Positions 10,617 to 22,199 of a stretch of DNA of 37,137 nt are shown piece after piece. This DNA comes from Welwitschia mirabilis. Lineage: Eukaryota > Gnetophyta > Gnetopsida > Welwitschiales. The DNA is taken from the NCBI GenBank assembly GCA_051453625.1, contig JBOZIK010000001.1, forward strand, positions 249,958,840-249,995,976, written 5' to 3'. Each line of letters starts with the position of its first letter. Position 1 is the first letter of the stretch. The notes beneath the pieces were generated by a model. The model ran no database searches. It was not told the DNA's origin and worked only from the letters and a program-made list of their open reading frames with translations. The translations under genes were made by a program, and so were the position numbers.

Positions 10617-13600
10617 ATGGCCGCTCTAGCTAGGACGCTTTTGTTCCTTTTGATTTTATTCCCCAGTGAAGCAGATGCCCAAGACGGACACCTTTCAGCA
10701 GCCTCAGGCAAACCAAAACTCATCAAAGTTGGGGCAATGGTGGCTTTTGAAACCACCATTGGCAAGATGGCAAAGGCGGCCATAGAAATTGCCCAACAAG
10801 ACATTAACGCAGACAATACTATTCTCTCCTCTACTCATTTCTACGTCGATCTCCGTGACTCAACCGTTCATGCCCTCACTGGGGCCTTTGCAGGTATTCA
10901 GAATTCAATATCCTTTACTTTAAAGCAAAGTATTGAAAAAAAGTATGGACGCCTAAAGGCGACTTTTTGTTTACAGGCCTGAAATTGATGAGAAATGAGA
11001 GTGTTGCCATCGTTGGACCGCAGACGTCCGTCGTGTCCGAATTTGTGGCGAAGCTAGCAGAGCATGCACATGTGCCTCTGTTGAGTTTCGCGACTTCGAG
11101 TCCATCTCTGTCCATGCACAAGTATCCTTACTTTATGCGCCTCTCTCTCAGCGACGCCGTTTCCATGCAAGCCATCGCATGTGTCATCAAACATTTCGGA
11201 TGGAGAGAAGTTGTACTTCTGTTTCAAGAGAATGAATTGGGAGAGGGTGCAATTCCTACATTCAATGATGCTCTTCGCGACGCTAATTCGCGACTCAGTT
11301 ACTCGGCTCCGCTTCCGCCTACGGCCAACGAGTCAATTGTCCGAGAAGTCCTCATCAACATCACAAAACAGGAGTCCATGGTTATTGTGGTAAACATAAG
11401 ACCCGATTCGGTAAAACAGCTGTTTACGATTGCTAAAGACCTCGGAATGACAGGCACCGATTATGTCTGGATTGTTTCCAACGACGTCGCTAGTTTAATG
11501 GAGTCCTTCGATGAACAAACTCTTAGCTTAATGCGAGGGGTTCTCGGTGTTCGGACTGCCTTGCCGGACGAAACACAGCCAGTTTTGAACTTCAGTTCGA
11601 GGTGGAAAAAACGATTTGTCGAAGAAAACCCGGGCTTCGTAAATGACCCGAACATCAACATGTTCTCACTTCTTGCCTATGACGCAATCTGGGTTGTAGC
11701 ACGCGCGCTGGACCGAGTGATTAAAAGCGGAAACCTGAATACCTTCAGCAATGGAATCTTAAGCCCTAATTCCTTCAGTGTAAATATCTTTTCTGTCGGA
11801 GAGCAGCTTAAGCGAGAAATCCCGAAAGTCGATTTCAGAGGAGTAAGCGGCCGTGTCAGGCTCAACCAAAACGGCGAGCCCTTGAATGAAACTCTTGAGA
11901 TCGTCAACGTGGCAAATGGCGCAGTCAGGGTTGTTGGATTTTGGGACGGTGACCACGACCCGTCAATTAGAGATGATTCCATCGAGTGGCCAAGTCGGAC
12001 GCAGCCCATTCCGCGTGGTTGGAGTATTCCTGCAGATCCAGAGCGCAAGCTCAGAGTTGGTGTGCCCTGGGATCCTGGGTTTCCACAATTTGTCAACTAC
12101 GACCCAAACACCGGAAATTTCAGCGGATTCTCCATTGAAGTATTTAAAGCGGCAATAAACAATATGAGTCACAGACTCGCTGTTGAATTCATTGTCCATG
12201 GCAATGGCACTGTATTTCCTGGATACTACGACGACTTGGTTTACCAGGTCTATCTTGGGGTGAGTGTTGTGACATTGAAGTTTGATTTCCAATCAAGAAG
12301 AAGTTGATATATACAGAGGATTCTCCAATCCGTAAAGCCGTTCCTTCACTTAAGGCGTGCAATCTTTAAGGTAGCCTAAACCAGTCCATGTTTCAGGTGT
12401 ATGATGCAGCCGTCGGAGATATAACGGTGCTCGCAAACCGCAGTAAATATGTGGATTTCACGCAACCCTACACAGAAAGTGGTCTGGTAATGACGGTGAA
12501 AGTGGAAGAATCAAGATCGAATCTGTGGGCGATCTTGAGGCCGTTCACTCCAGATTTATGGATGGCAACGGTTGCCCTCTTCTTCTTCAATGGAGTCGTC
12601 GTCTGGCTTCTGGAGCACAGATGGAACTCCCGCTTTCGAGGACCCCCTACACGCCAAATGAAAACCATCTTATGGTAAAATGGATACCCGATTTAACGTT
12701 ACAAGCAATAATCTTTCTTAAACATATCATGGTTTTTTTTACCCTCTTATTATTGTATGCTTTCCCTCTTGTTATTGTATGCAGGTTTTCGTTCAACACC
12801 ATGTTTTTCACCCACAGTAAGTAAAACGATTAATTTTCTAACATAAAACATATTCAACTCGATAAAATCTTGATCGCTTCAATGCGTCTGCTGATAAATT
12901 CTGAGAGTTGTTGCAGGAGAAAAGCTCATTAGTAACCTGGCGAGGCTAGTAATGGTGATATGGCTGTTTGCGGTGATGGTTCTCGTGTCGAGTTACACGG
13001 CCAATCTGTCGTCAGTACTAACGGCGCGAGAAATGCAGCCGCAGGTTCACGATCTTCAGACTGTAATAAATAAAGGGTATCGTATTGGGTATCATCAAGG
13101 TTCATTCGTAGACAAGTTCCTTGGGCAGAAGTTTAAAATTAAGGAACAGCTGCTTGTTCCCTTCGCTTCCGAGAAACAATACGCTGAGGCACTACAGAAA
13201 GGCCCGAAGCACGGAGGAGTTGCCGCGATTTTCGAAGAGAAAGCCGTGTCAGCAAATATACCGAGCCTTATCGGTTGTGATAAATATCAGCAAGTCGGAG
13301 AGACGTTCAGGACTTCTGGCTTCAGCTTCGTAAGTAGCATTCGTTCTCTGCAATAGGTCCTCAGTTTATTTTGACGGAGACGAGAAAAATTTGTTTCTGT
13401 TTCCGAAACCAGTGTTGAATGAAAGCTCGTTTTCAGATTTCTTAATATCAAGTTCGGTATGCATATGGAAAAGCTGAGGTGGTTCTTAAAGTTGTGTTAT
13501 GTGTAGGTATTTCCGAAAGGGTCACCGCTGGTGCCAGACGTGTCGAAGGCAGTTCTGAGCGTGTCAGAGAGCAAAGAAATGCAAAGAATGAGAGACAAGT

Positions 13601-13836
13601 GGTTTGGTAAGAACAAGTGTGACCCATCAAAATCGTCGTGGAAGAGCAGTCAACTGAGATTGGAAGACATGTGGGGCGTCTTCGTGATAACAGGAAGCGT
13701 CTCGGTTATTGCGATGATATATCATTTGGCATGCGTTTCTTGCCGGTTTGCGGAGACCCCGCGCGGGCAATATGCAGAAGAGGCAGGGAGAATAGGTAAA
13801 CTTATTTTGGAAAATGCTAAGAACCTGTTACATTAA
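10617..13836 (+). CDS. Glutamate receptor-like channel (plant GLR), six exons
   Basis: Plant ionotropic glutamate receptor homologue: a ligand-gated, Ca2+-permeable cation channel of plasma or endomembranes. Exons: 10617-10893, 10977-12259, 12397-12674, 12785-12816, 12917-13329, 13507-13836. All five introns (83, 137, 110, 100 and 177 bases) are GT-AG, and the exons join in frame to 870 codons, close to usual GLR length (about 850-950). Residues 1-21 form a signal peptide. The ANF/LBP-type amino-terminal domain follows (KLMRNESVAIVGPQ near 95). Ligand-binding S1 starts near 449 (KLRVGVPW) and includes VYDAAVGD and ANRSKYVDFTQPY, whose Arg corresponds to the amino-acid-binding Arg. M1 is about 574-596; the pore loop WFSFNTMFFTHREK is near 613; M3 is 634-656 with SSYTANLSS. 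S2 includes VAAIFEEK and two Cys likely to pair; M4 is about 816-840, followed by a short 30-residue tail. The start is supported by the signal peptide and its conservation upstream. No internal stop or frameshift. The clade within the GLR family is not assigned. Confidence 0.95.
12785..12816 (+). CDS. GLR micro-exon 4 encoding the pore loop
   Basis: A 32-base exon between AG (12783-12784) and GT (12817-12818). It completes the Trp codon begun in exon 3 and encodes FSFNTMFFTH, leaving one base that joins exon 5 to make Arg. The joined sequence WFSFNTMFFTHREK is the GLR pore-loop motif (usually FSFSTLFFAHRE), so skipping this exon would delete the channel filter and shift the frame. A gene finder could easily miss it. 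Confidence 0.92.
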
Positions 13837-13935
13837 GTAACTCATGAATTGATGGTCGAGGCATCTTTTTCATAACTATTGACTAAATATTTTTGGCTTC
13901 TAGCTTCTAGGTCCATTTCCATTATTAATAATAGT
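13837..13935. other. GLR 3' flank
   Basis: About 100 bases between the GLR stop codon and a second copy of its 3' end. It probably holds the 3' untranslated region. No canonical AATAAA was seen, so the cleavage site cannot be placed. Confidence 0.5.
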
Positions 13936-14065
13936 AAGACATGTGGGGCGTCGTCGTGATAACATGAAGCGTCTCGGTTATTGCGACGATATGTCATTTG
14001 GCATGCGTTCTCGCCGATTTCCGGAGACCCCGCACGCGGAATTCGCAGAAAGGCAGGGAGAATAG
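13936..14065 (+). pseudogene. Duplicated GLR 3' end (M4 segment), broken
   Basis: This segment repeats 13664-13795 of the GLR last exon, from AAGACATGTGGGGCGTC through the M4 helix and the GAGACCCCGC stretch to GGCAGGGAGAATAG. Differences include TGA in place of AGG within the M4 helix (ATAACATGAAGC versus ATAACAGGAAGC) and indels that shift the frame. It has no upstream exon and cannot code for a channel. It stays CG-rich and about 85-90% similar, so the duplication is fairly recent. The match ends exactly at AATAG, where the intact gene continues with a donor-like GTAAAC. Confidence 0.85.
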
Positions 14066-14220
14066 TCGAAGTAGACTAGAGATCTTTAAGAGAGTTATCG
14101 ACGACAGAAATGGCGGCAATGGTTCTTCCATGTCACACTCCTGAAACTATTAACTCTTTTGTTTGTCGTTGCTGTTCGGCCTTCTCAGGGCGTGCCCACG
14201 CTGTTTTACGCTTTATGGGT
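14066..14220 (+). other. CG-rich flank of the GLR 3' duplicate
   Basis: This stretch continues from the duplicated M4 segment with coding-like composition (for example TTATCGACGACAGAAATGGC) and then returns to AT-rich DNA. If read in the GLR frame from a spliced junction at AATAG, the first codons give Val-Glu-Val-Asp and then a stop. It may therefore preserve an alternative last exon or 3' untranslated region of the parental gene; this is inference. Confidence 0.4.
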
Positions 14221-16483
14221 GCTATTGTTTTCCAGTTCTATATGTTTTGAGGACGTTACAAAAAATAATTATGAGATCTGTCCCTCTATAAAATAGATTT
14301 TCGGTGAGCGCACTATATTCGGGATGAATCCTAAAATTATTAAAATATTCTTGTGACACCTTGAACAACATTAAAACTATTCTAGGTTTATTGACTTTTA
14401 TAATCAACTATAATTTTATCACCTCAAAAATTTTATATGACAATTTTAACACAAACATTGATGAATTACATTTGGTTCTTCATTTCTTGTTCTTATTTTT
14501 GTTTTCTCTTTAGATTTGATCCTTTATCATCGTTAATTAGATTACTTTAATAATTAACTGTAAAATCCATAATATTAGTAAAAAATTTTAAAAAAATCTA
14601 TAAAAGGTCTAAGCATTTATGATGTCTAATTATTAATGATAAGTATTTTAATACATCTTGTTAATATATGCTACTTTGATTATGGACAAGACTCTATGTC
14701 ATATGGCTATAGTAAAAGGAATGAGAAGGATTTTAAGGGGGAAGTCCTGAAGCTTAGTATATAACATAGCTAGTTCAACCCACATTTGTGAGTTATGTAA
14801 GTTATGGGACATTGAATAGTTATATTATGATAAGAAAAGTGCATACATTACTAAAAGAGAAGAAATAGAGGAGTAATAAATAGATAAAGTATTGGAATTG
14901 GTGGTACTTGTGGAAAATTTATTATGATTATTGAAGATATGATGAAAGGTATAAGAGATGTTTTATATATTATCATTGATTATGTATACCATATGTAAAG
15001 AAATTTGGGTTTATTGTATGATTTATGTAGTACAAGAAGGTATTTTGTACAATTTTACATGAATCGCTCAATTAATGGATAAAGTATTATAAATATTCAA
15101 ATTAACATTAGGGAATAGTGTAAAACAAATAATTTTTTATATGGTTTAAATTTAAATTATAATTTATTAAATTTTTTTCACTCAGCTGAGAACTATCATA
15201 TTGTTATACTTAAAAGATTTGAATATCATATTTTAGATAAAACTTTGTAAGTAATAGCAATTAGTTTCTTAAAAGATGAAAATAACTTTTGTATTGTAAA
15301 TCTACTAGCAAAAAAGGACCTAGACATTTGTGGTTCAAGAAGTTGGGATGTGGTATAGTTGTATTCGCACATATGAAATAGATGGTGTAAAAAAATAATT
15401 AAAAAATTCAAATAATATTTGATTTAATAGTATTAGATTATAAGAGTTTTAATAAAGGGAATATAATATCCTATCTTCTTTCACTAATACATATAGATTT
15501 ATATTGACCTATGAGAAAGGCAAGTATTCAAAGTAAATTATATTTATTTGTACTAATTAGTAATTATAACTACCTTTTTAGATATTTATTTCTCAAAATA
15601 ATAGTAATCGAGTCCTTTTTTTTAAAAAAGTAATTCTAGATGACAAATGGATAATAGAGGGGGTGGTAGAGTGTAAATATTAAGAATATGTAATGGTAGT
15701 AAATGTAATACATAGGTAATAAAAACATTCTGTGTTGAAAATGGTATTACCAAATGGCTTGTAGTGCCTTATAACCAAATAAAAAAGGGGGAGGCACTTG
15801 ATTTTGCTAAGGACAATGAAAATGTTAATTATTAATTGTTCATCTGCTACAGAGATCATTTTGTTTTTTATGTAGAAGCAATTTATAAAACTCAAGATAA
15901 AATAGCAGTATTAATTACATGATAAGTATAATTATAATTGATTAGGTTTGAAGAAGAATTTAAGGTAAAATTACATATAAAATAAGTTTTAGGAAAATAA
16001 TATTTGATAATAACTCTTCATGAGAAATGGTATGGTCCTATTCCTAATGTCTTGGAATAATTTCATTTTAACAAATAAAACTCGACAAAGAAACAAATGA
16101 CAAAAAGTACATTTTCAAGTTATAAATGGAACTTCATTACTATATGTAACTTGAATATATGTAAAAATTATCTTCTTTAGATAATCTATAAATCATAAGT
16201 TAAGCTACAACATCTTATTAACATTACAAAAACATTAATTTTTAATGAAGAATAAACACAAGTAAAAATAATTTAAAAGTTAATAAAAAGATGTAGCATG
16301 AATTAAATGTCTAAGAAAAAGTGTTTAAAGAAAGGAACATACTATTTTAATGGTTTTACACAAAGTTACAACTAGAACATTTATATGATAGAATAATATA
16401 GAAGAAGTAACATATACAAAAATTAATATTTTATATGACATAATTCATGACCTATTAATTATTATATTATTATTGTAATGAGT
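14221..16483. other. AT-rich intergenic DNA
   Basis: No intact gene. Near 14900-15020 the plus strand gives scattered Copia-polyprotein-like words (for example IRDVLY), but they are too short and broken to call. CG dinucleotides are rare. Confidence 0.6.
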
Positions 16484-16660
16484 CATAGTTCAATTAGTGG
16501 GACACCTATCTTCCATTCCAAAGGTCTTGGATTCAAACTTTTAAATGCCCTTCTTCATATGCTATGAGAGCCTATGTGCAATTAAATCATTGGTTTGGAT
16601 AAACATGATGGTTATGCTTTTAGGAGAAGCTACAACTACTAAAAGTTTGAACTTTAAAAT
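16484..16660 (+). mobile_element. Candidate tRNA-derived SINE
   Basis: ATAGTTCAATTAGTGGG (16485-16501) resembles the RNA polymerase III A box (TRGYNNARNGG). GGATTCAAACT (16529-16539) resembles the B box (GGTTCGANTCC) at tRNA-like spacing. The intervening CTATCTTCCATTCCAAAGGT mimics an anticodon arm. A tRNA-unrelated body follows up to about 16660. No cloverleaf complete enough for a functional tRNA was found. The 3' end is uncertain, and no clear poly-A tail or target duplication was identified. Confidence 0.5.
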
Positions 16661-17779
16661 TCCCTTTATATTTTACAATTGTTTCTTTTATTTTCTTTTA
16701 ACTTAATCATTTTTCTAAACTTTAATTAAATCTTTTATCTCTAAACCTTTTGTAGTTCCATTTTAATCAAATGAAAGACGTAATCTGATTTAATGATAAA
16801 ATATGTCATTTTCTTTAATGGTATCATGAGAAATAGAGATTAATATCTTAAATAAATAATAACGAGAGAGCTAACAAGACTAATTTCTATGTTGTATAAT
16901 TAATAGTTCACATGATTACTTAGGGCCTTCTTTTACATCTTTGATTTTTGGAGAAAATTGAATTCAGTATGGACTCATGTGTCTCCTTTGATACTATGTG
17001 GTAATGAATTTTAGTTTAGTATACTACATACCAATGAAATGGTTGTAGAACAAAGCTAAAACATAAAAAACCAAATTCTTTAAATTTCTAAGTAAAGACA
17101 TGTAATCATTACATTAAGTTATGTGGTTTAAAGATCAGACTAAAACACATGAAATTTATTGAATTATAAAATGAGGTTACAAAGGAGGAAAATTATAATA
17201 TGAAAATATAAAGTGAATCAAATACAACATTGTTAAATGATATTATACTATTCCCTAGAATTTATAAGGTAATACCTACATAACCTTAACAAAATTCTTC
17301 AATTCAAGGATGAAAGAAAGAATAAAAGAATGGAAGTTAAAAGATCTAAAAATTAAGGTACATTTAAATAATCTCATGACATTAATTAAAAAATCATAGA
17401 AGATCAAAATCTAGAAGTTGTATAAACATCAGCAAAGTAAAGGCTACTTCAACCTATTTCTAAAGAAAATAACTAACTACATCCAATTAAAGGGTTTAAA
17501 AATAATTCTTGATGTTCTTTTTATTTTATTATTAGGTAATACATTTTTCTATTAAAAGTTACTTTTGAAGTAAACTAACATCATATAATACTTTTTATTC
17601 ATAACTTCATGTGGTATAAATAATCAAATAAAAGAATAATAACAGTAAACAAGAAATAATTTTCTTAATTACATATTTGAATAAAATTGCATGTACTTTT
17701 AAAGATTAGATATCAATTCGTTTCTATCATAGTTATACAAGGTTTTCTTTAGATGAAGCGTTTACTTTTCTAGTTTGAG
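16661..17779. other. AT-rich intergenic DNA, no gene seen
   Basis: No recognisable coding frame, RNA gene or element end. The composition is uniformly AT-rich and CG-poor. Confidence 0.6.
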
Positions 17780-18100
17780 ATTAACATCTTAAAGCCTGCA
17801 TGGGATTTGTTTATGGATTTAACGGATTAGGTATATATCTTATGCATTCTTTTCCCAAAGAAATTATCTTTGGAGGGAAAACTATATTCTTTTAAGATAT
17901 TCATATTTCTTAATTAGAACTTCTATTGATTTCTAATCGGTTATACATGAGTAAATTGGAAAACGTTATACAACCTTAATAAGGAGGATGCTTAGCTAAG
18001 TGTATGATCATTGCTATATTTTTTTAAATTAAATAGATAATGTAGATATAAAAATAAATATGGTGAATTGTGCTTAATATCTATAAAATTCTAATGATCC
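17780..18100 (+). repeat. Diverged direct repeat, unit 1
   Basis: Matches 18440-18780 in order: a CTTAAAGCCTGCATGGGAT / CTTCAAGATGGCATAGGAT start, TTATGCATTCT, GGGAAAACTAT / GGGAATACTAT, TTAGCTAAGTGTATGATC / TTAGCTAAGTATATGATC, and finally CTATAAA..TCC.AATGATCC-like ends. Likely pieces of an old transposable element; type unknown. Confidence 0.6.
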
Positions 18101-18109
18101 CCCCTCTCC

Positions 18110-18440
18110 CCTAACCCTTCCCTCAATTAAAAAAAAAAAAAAAAGAAATCTTTATAAGCTTAATATTAGACCATCATGATTTCTTCATAACATGCAATTA
18201 TAAAAATTATTGTCACTAATTGTCATAATATAGTTACATTATTATTTAACATCTATCAACAACATCAAAAAATCTATGAGAATAATAAAAGATTTTTATT
18301 TAATTTTATTAAACATTTTCTGAATTAAAGAAAAAATTCTAGTGTAGAAGAAGAAATGTTTTAGCCTTCATTTTATGCTAAAGATATTAAAATCATATCT
18401 AACATAATTAGTATCAAAGTTTCTTAGGCTTAATGTTTCA
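18110..18440 (+). repeat. Repeat segment with partner at 20160-20400
   Basis: A stretch with CACTAATTGTCATAATATAG and ACATTATTATTTAACATCT (18210-18255) is matched near 20180-20225 by CACTAATTATCTTAACAAAG and ACATTATTATGTAACATCT, and looser similarity continues downstream in both. A run of adenines lies at 18128-18143. TTAGTATCAAAGT (18408-18420) resembles a decayed TGGTATCAGAG, the initiator-tRNA primer site of many plant LTR retrotransposons; this would put an LTR to its left, but no matching LTR was confirmed. Confidence 0.45.
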
Positions 18441-18780
18441 TTTTCTATTTAATATTAGTGTCTTCAAGATGGCATAGGATCCACCCACAAATCTAATATT
18501 TTAGATAAACATATTATGCATTCTCCTACTAGAAAATTTATATTTAGAGGGAATACTATGTGATTTTGATAGCTTCATGCTTTTTAGATAAGAGGTATGA
18601 GGGGCTATAATTGATTTAGACTTATGAAGATAAAAAATTTACATACAACTTTGGTAAGAATAAAACTTAGCTAAGTATATGATCCATGTTACTCTAGATT
18701 TTTAACTTAATAAGTGGTGTATTCATTAAAATAAATGTAGTGATTTTTTTTTGAATAGCTATAAAGCTCCTATGATCCAC
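18440..18780 (+). repeat. Diverged direct repeat, unit 2
   Basis: Partner of 17780-18100, about 660 bases downstream in the same orientation. Best conserved are TATGCATTCT (18514 on), GGGAATACTATG (18550 on) and TTAGCTAAGTATATGATCC (18668 on). No coding potential. Confidence 0.6.
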
Positions 18781-21700
18781 ATTCATCAAAAATTTTCTTG
18801 GAAAAAAATAAATAGTTGTCCATCTTAATTTCAAATGATCATTTTTACTTGATTCTATATTTTACAATCTTATAGTGTTGGGACATAGAAATCAAGGCAT
18901 AGGTAATAACATTAAATTTATAAACCTAGTTTAATATATTATAGCATAAGCAATCCTAATTATCATTCTTTCTCAAGGATTGCATGGCATTTTGGAGATT
19001 ACAAACGTTTAATTTATTTTTAAAAAAAGCAAGGTATGATTATGGTTTGATTAGAAATTAAAATGATTGTTCACACTCCAAACTACTAAAAAAGTATAAG
19101 ATAAGATCAAGTTATTAGGCTAAGTAGAAAATTATTTCCCAAAAAAACTATTAAATGATTCATTTTAAACATCATGAATGAAATTGGTTTAAATATGATT
19201 TATCTTATAATCAAATGTCAGAAATAGTAAGATTATGTAAAAGTCGCTAAAAATTGATACATAAATCATCTAAATCTTAGATATGCACTAAAGAAAATAA
19301 CTCTAAATAATGAATATGAAAGAATATTTAAAATGGATTATTACATAAATAATAATGTTAATTTTATCAATGATTGAAGAAACATAGATATAATAATAGT
19401 TTAAAGCACATTAACTAGTGATGCAAACACTATAGTAAATGGTAATACAATACATAAGTTAAAAAAGAGGCTTGACAAGAAAATTATCTCATGAAATAGT
19501 TATTTCTTTATGTTTAGGAAGAAAGAAAGAATACATGATCATTTAAGGCCTTAACATATCCATGAAGATTTGGATTTAAAAGGACAAATTTCAAATGAAA
19601 AATTGAATAATGATTTTAATGTCAAAAAATAAATTTACACCTAGAGGTAGGATTTCTTTTATTATTAGAACGAGTTTGTTTATTAGATGGGTAAGTAATT
19701 AATATATTTAAATGAAAAAAACTAGTCATTAATGAATTTTATTAGGAATTAGGACTAAGTACATTAATCCCTACTTTTAGCAAGATGTTTTTAACTCTTC
19801 AACTACTAAATTGACATTTTTGGATGCTATAATATTAACTTGGTAACATTTAATTTACTTTATAATCCATCTAATTTAAAAAAATTTTTCTAAAGAATGC
19901 TAGTGACATTATTCATCTAAATGGTAGTGCTCATCCTTTTAGGTAGTTTAAATGGTGTGAGAGTTGGGTAATGCAAAATGACTTAGAAATAAAATATTAA
20001 GTACCACTCATTTTCAATGACATGTTAAAAATTATAAGGATTAAGCTTGGCTAATGATAATTCAAAGAAAAATTATAGTATTAATACCCTTAAAATATGT
20101 TACTTACTAAATTTTATGAGATAAAATAGGTAAAAATTCAAGTATAAACATATGAAACATGAAACTAGTTGAAATTATTTCCACTAATTATCTTAACAAA
20201 GTGACATTATTATGTAACATCTTTTAAAAAACCTTTAAAATTGTATAAAAATCATTTATAAATGATGTTTAAGTTTAAGAAAAATTTTAATAAGTAGAAA
20301 AAATAGTTATTGTAATAAAAGAAATATTTCCTCTTTTATTAATGTATAAAAAGATAAAAATTTGCATTTGTCAAGTGTTATCACCATGATAAAACCTTAT
20401 AAAAAATAAGATGCTATTTCTTTAGACATAAAAATGGTAAGAGTGAGATATATTCCACTTTAAAACCTTAGCATTTATTAAGAAAAACTTTCCTATGTAA
20501 ATTCCTTACTATATGCATCTTTATTATAATAAGGAAATCTTAAGAAATGAAAATTACATAAAACATTTAAAGAGAACTAGTATTTTTTCATTTTTATTAT
20601 TAAGAGATTTTAGTATAAATAAAGAATTCTTCAAATATAAACAATTTTTTTTTTATTCTTTTTACGTTCATATCAATAATTTTTATGTAACTGTTAAACT
20701 AAATTACTCATTATTTCTAAGTTAAATGTCTAGTAGGATTATATTAATAAAGGAAAAAAACACATGATACATGACGATAATACACATCCAAATGATGGAA
20801 TGCCAGCATGACCTTTCCTCATATGTAAGTTAAGGAAACTAGATAAAGAGAAAAAACTAAGGCTAGGGGACGAAGGATTTCCTTGGGAAAAAGACCTTGA
20901 GATAAAGGAGATCCCGCGAAAATGAAGATCATATAGAATATCTTACAATATAAAATATAAAAAATAAGCAAGAAAAATATAAAAAAATACAACTACAAAT
21001 ACTTGGATTAGTTTAATTAGTCCCACCGACTATTTTTAGAGTTTTAAAACTCATGCATGTCAGTGTTGTACTAGTTCATTTTTCTAAGATCATGATCCTT
21101 AATAATGATTGGGAGCTATACATGTACTTGTTATGATATAATCTACATTTATCTTAACACAATCTCATGGCATGTTTTGGTATTTTCACTTAATAGCTAA
21201 GGGCTTTTCAAGTGGAAACCCATAGTGATTAACCACTTCTTTATGTATGGAAACCACACCAAGGAGTACAAGCTAGCATCCCCCACTACTAGCTAGTTTA
21301 GGTCCATCGTAATATCTCAGTCATTAGTTAGCAGGATTTCTATATCTAAATTAACTTGGAAAATATGGGAGGAAGGGAAAATTACATAAGAAGAGGATTT
21401 CAGATAGGTTAGAAATGGGAAAGCAACTTTGCAAGACTCAAAAATGGTGGGAAGGAGTAGGAGACACCACTTGAACTTATTATAGAAGACAAGGCTATAC
21501 AAGGAATAGGAGGTTAAGATAATAAGAGGATTAAAAGAAGGCAAGAAGGGATCTAAATGTAAAAATGAAGGATGAGGATTTATAGTTAAAGGATACATGT
21601 CCTCTAGCTTAGGGAAGCCTTACTAGAGGAAGAGAGGAGGCAATATAAGAGAGGATTAAGGTTGAAAGATTTGAGAAAAGATTCAAGTTTGAAGAGTATA

Positions 21701-22199
21701 CTTGATTCATTGATAACCTTGGGGCATTCTTAGCAAATTCCTTAATACTTTGGCATGCAACAAGATGCTTCGAGCTCTATTACACCAAAGGGCTACCTAT
21801 AGTTTTATGCTTTTGAACTTTTTATTAGCCTTGAATGATTCTTATAGGGGCTTATTTGATGCATTACTTTATCTAATTCAGGGATCTTACATAAGATTTA
21901 TGTATAACTAGACTACTTCTTAAGTTCATTACCTCCATTATACACACTTTCTCTCTTGTGTTGATCTTAATAATCTTGTGGATTACATGGCTTACCTAGA
22001 TGAATGACAAGTCTATGTAAGCCATCATGTGAAAATGTTTTCTAACTAAAAATGTTGAGCTCCTTCTCAAGCTCTATAGAAAAGAATACTAACATGTAAA
22101 TAATGTTTTATCGCTTCTCTATATGAAAGTCATACAAAAGATAAAGTGAAAGTTAAATACATTTTCTACATTGAGATTAAGGGTGAAATAATGCATCAC
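18781..22199. other. AT-rich intergenic DNA with repeat fragments
   Basis: No gene. It contains the partner repeat at about 20160-20400 (see 18110-18440). A slightly GC-richer islet at 20800-20940 (AAGGCTAGGGGACGAAGG-like) and a patch at 21000-21340 look like decayed element termini, but I could not assign them. The stretch 21700-22199 may be the far 3' part of the minus-strand LINE that begins at 25830. Confidence 0.5.

Noticed and set aside
10451-10816. Minus-strand 121-codon frame over the GLR start
   Set aside because: It is antisense to the signal peptide and promoter with no recognisable protein, and is explained by GC-richer exon composition.
11677-12292. Minus-strand open frames of 109-139 codons across GLR exon 2
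   Set aside because: They are shadows of the strongly coding plus-strand exon, with no domain and no splice or promoter context of their own.
14880-15400. Possible Copia polyprotein words (IRDVLY, HLWFKKLG) on the plus strand
   Set aside because: Matches are very short, interrupted and in different frames; not enough to call an element.
16484-16556. Functional tRNA gene
   Set aside because: Box A and B look-alikes exist, but the acceptor stem does not pair and the B box is degenerate; a SINE relic fits better.
20513-20725. 70-codon open frame
   Set aside because: AT-driven composition (Asn, Tyr, Phe, Lys) with no domain or conserved context.
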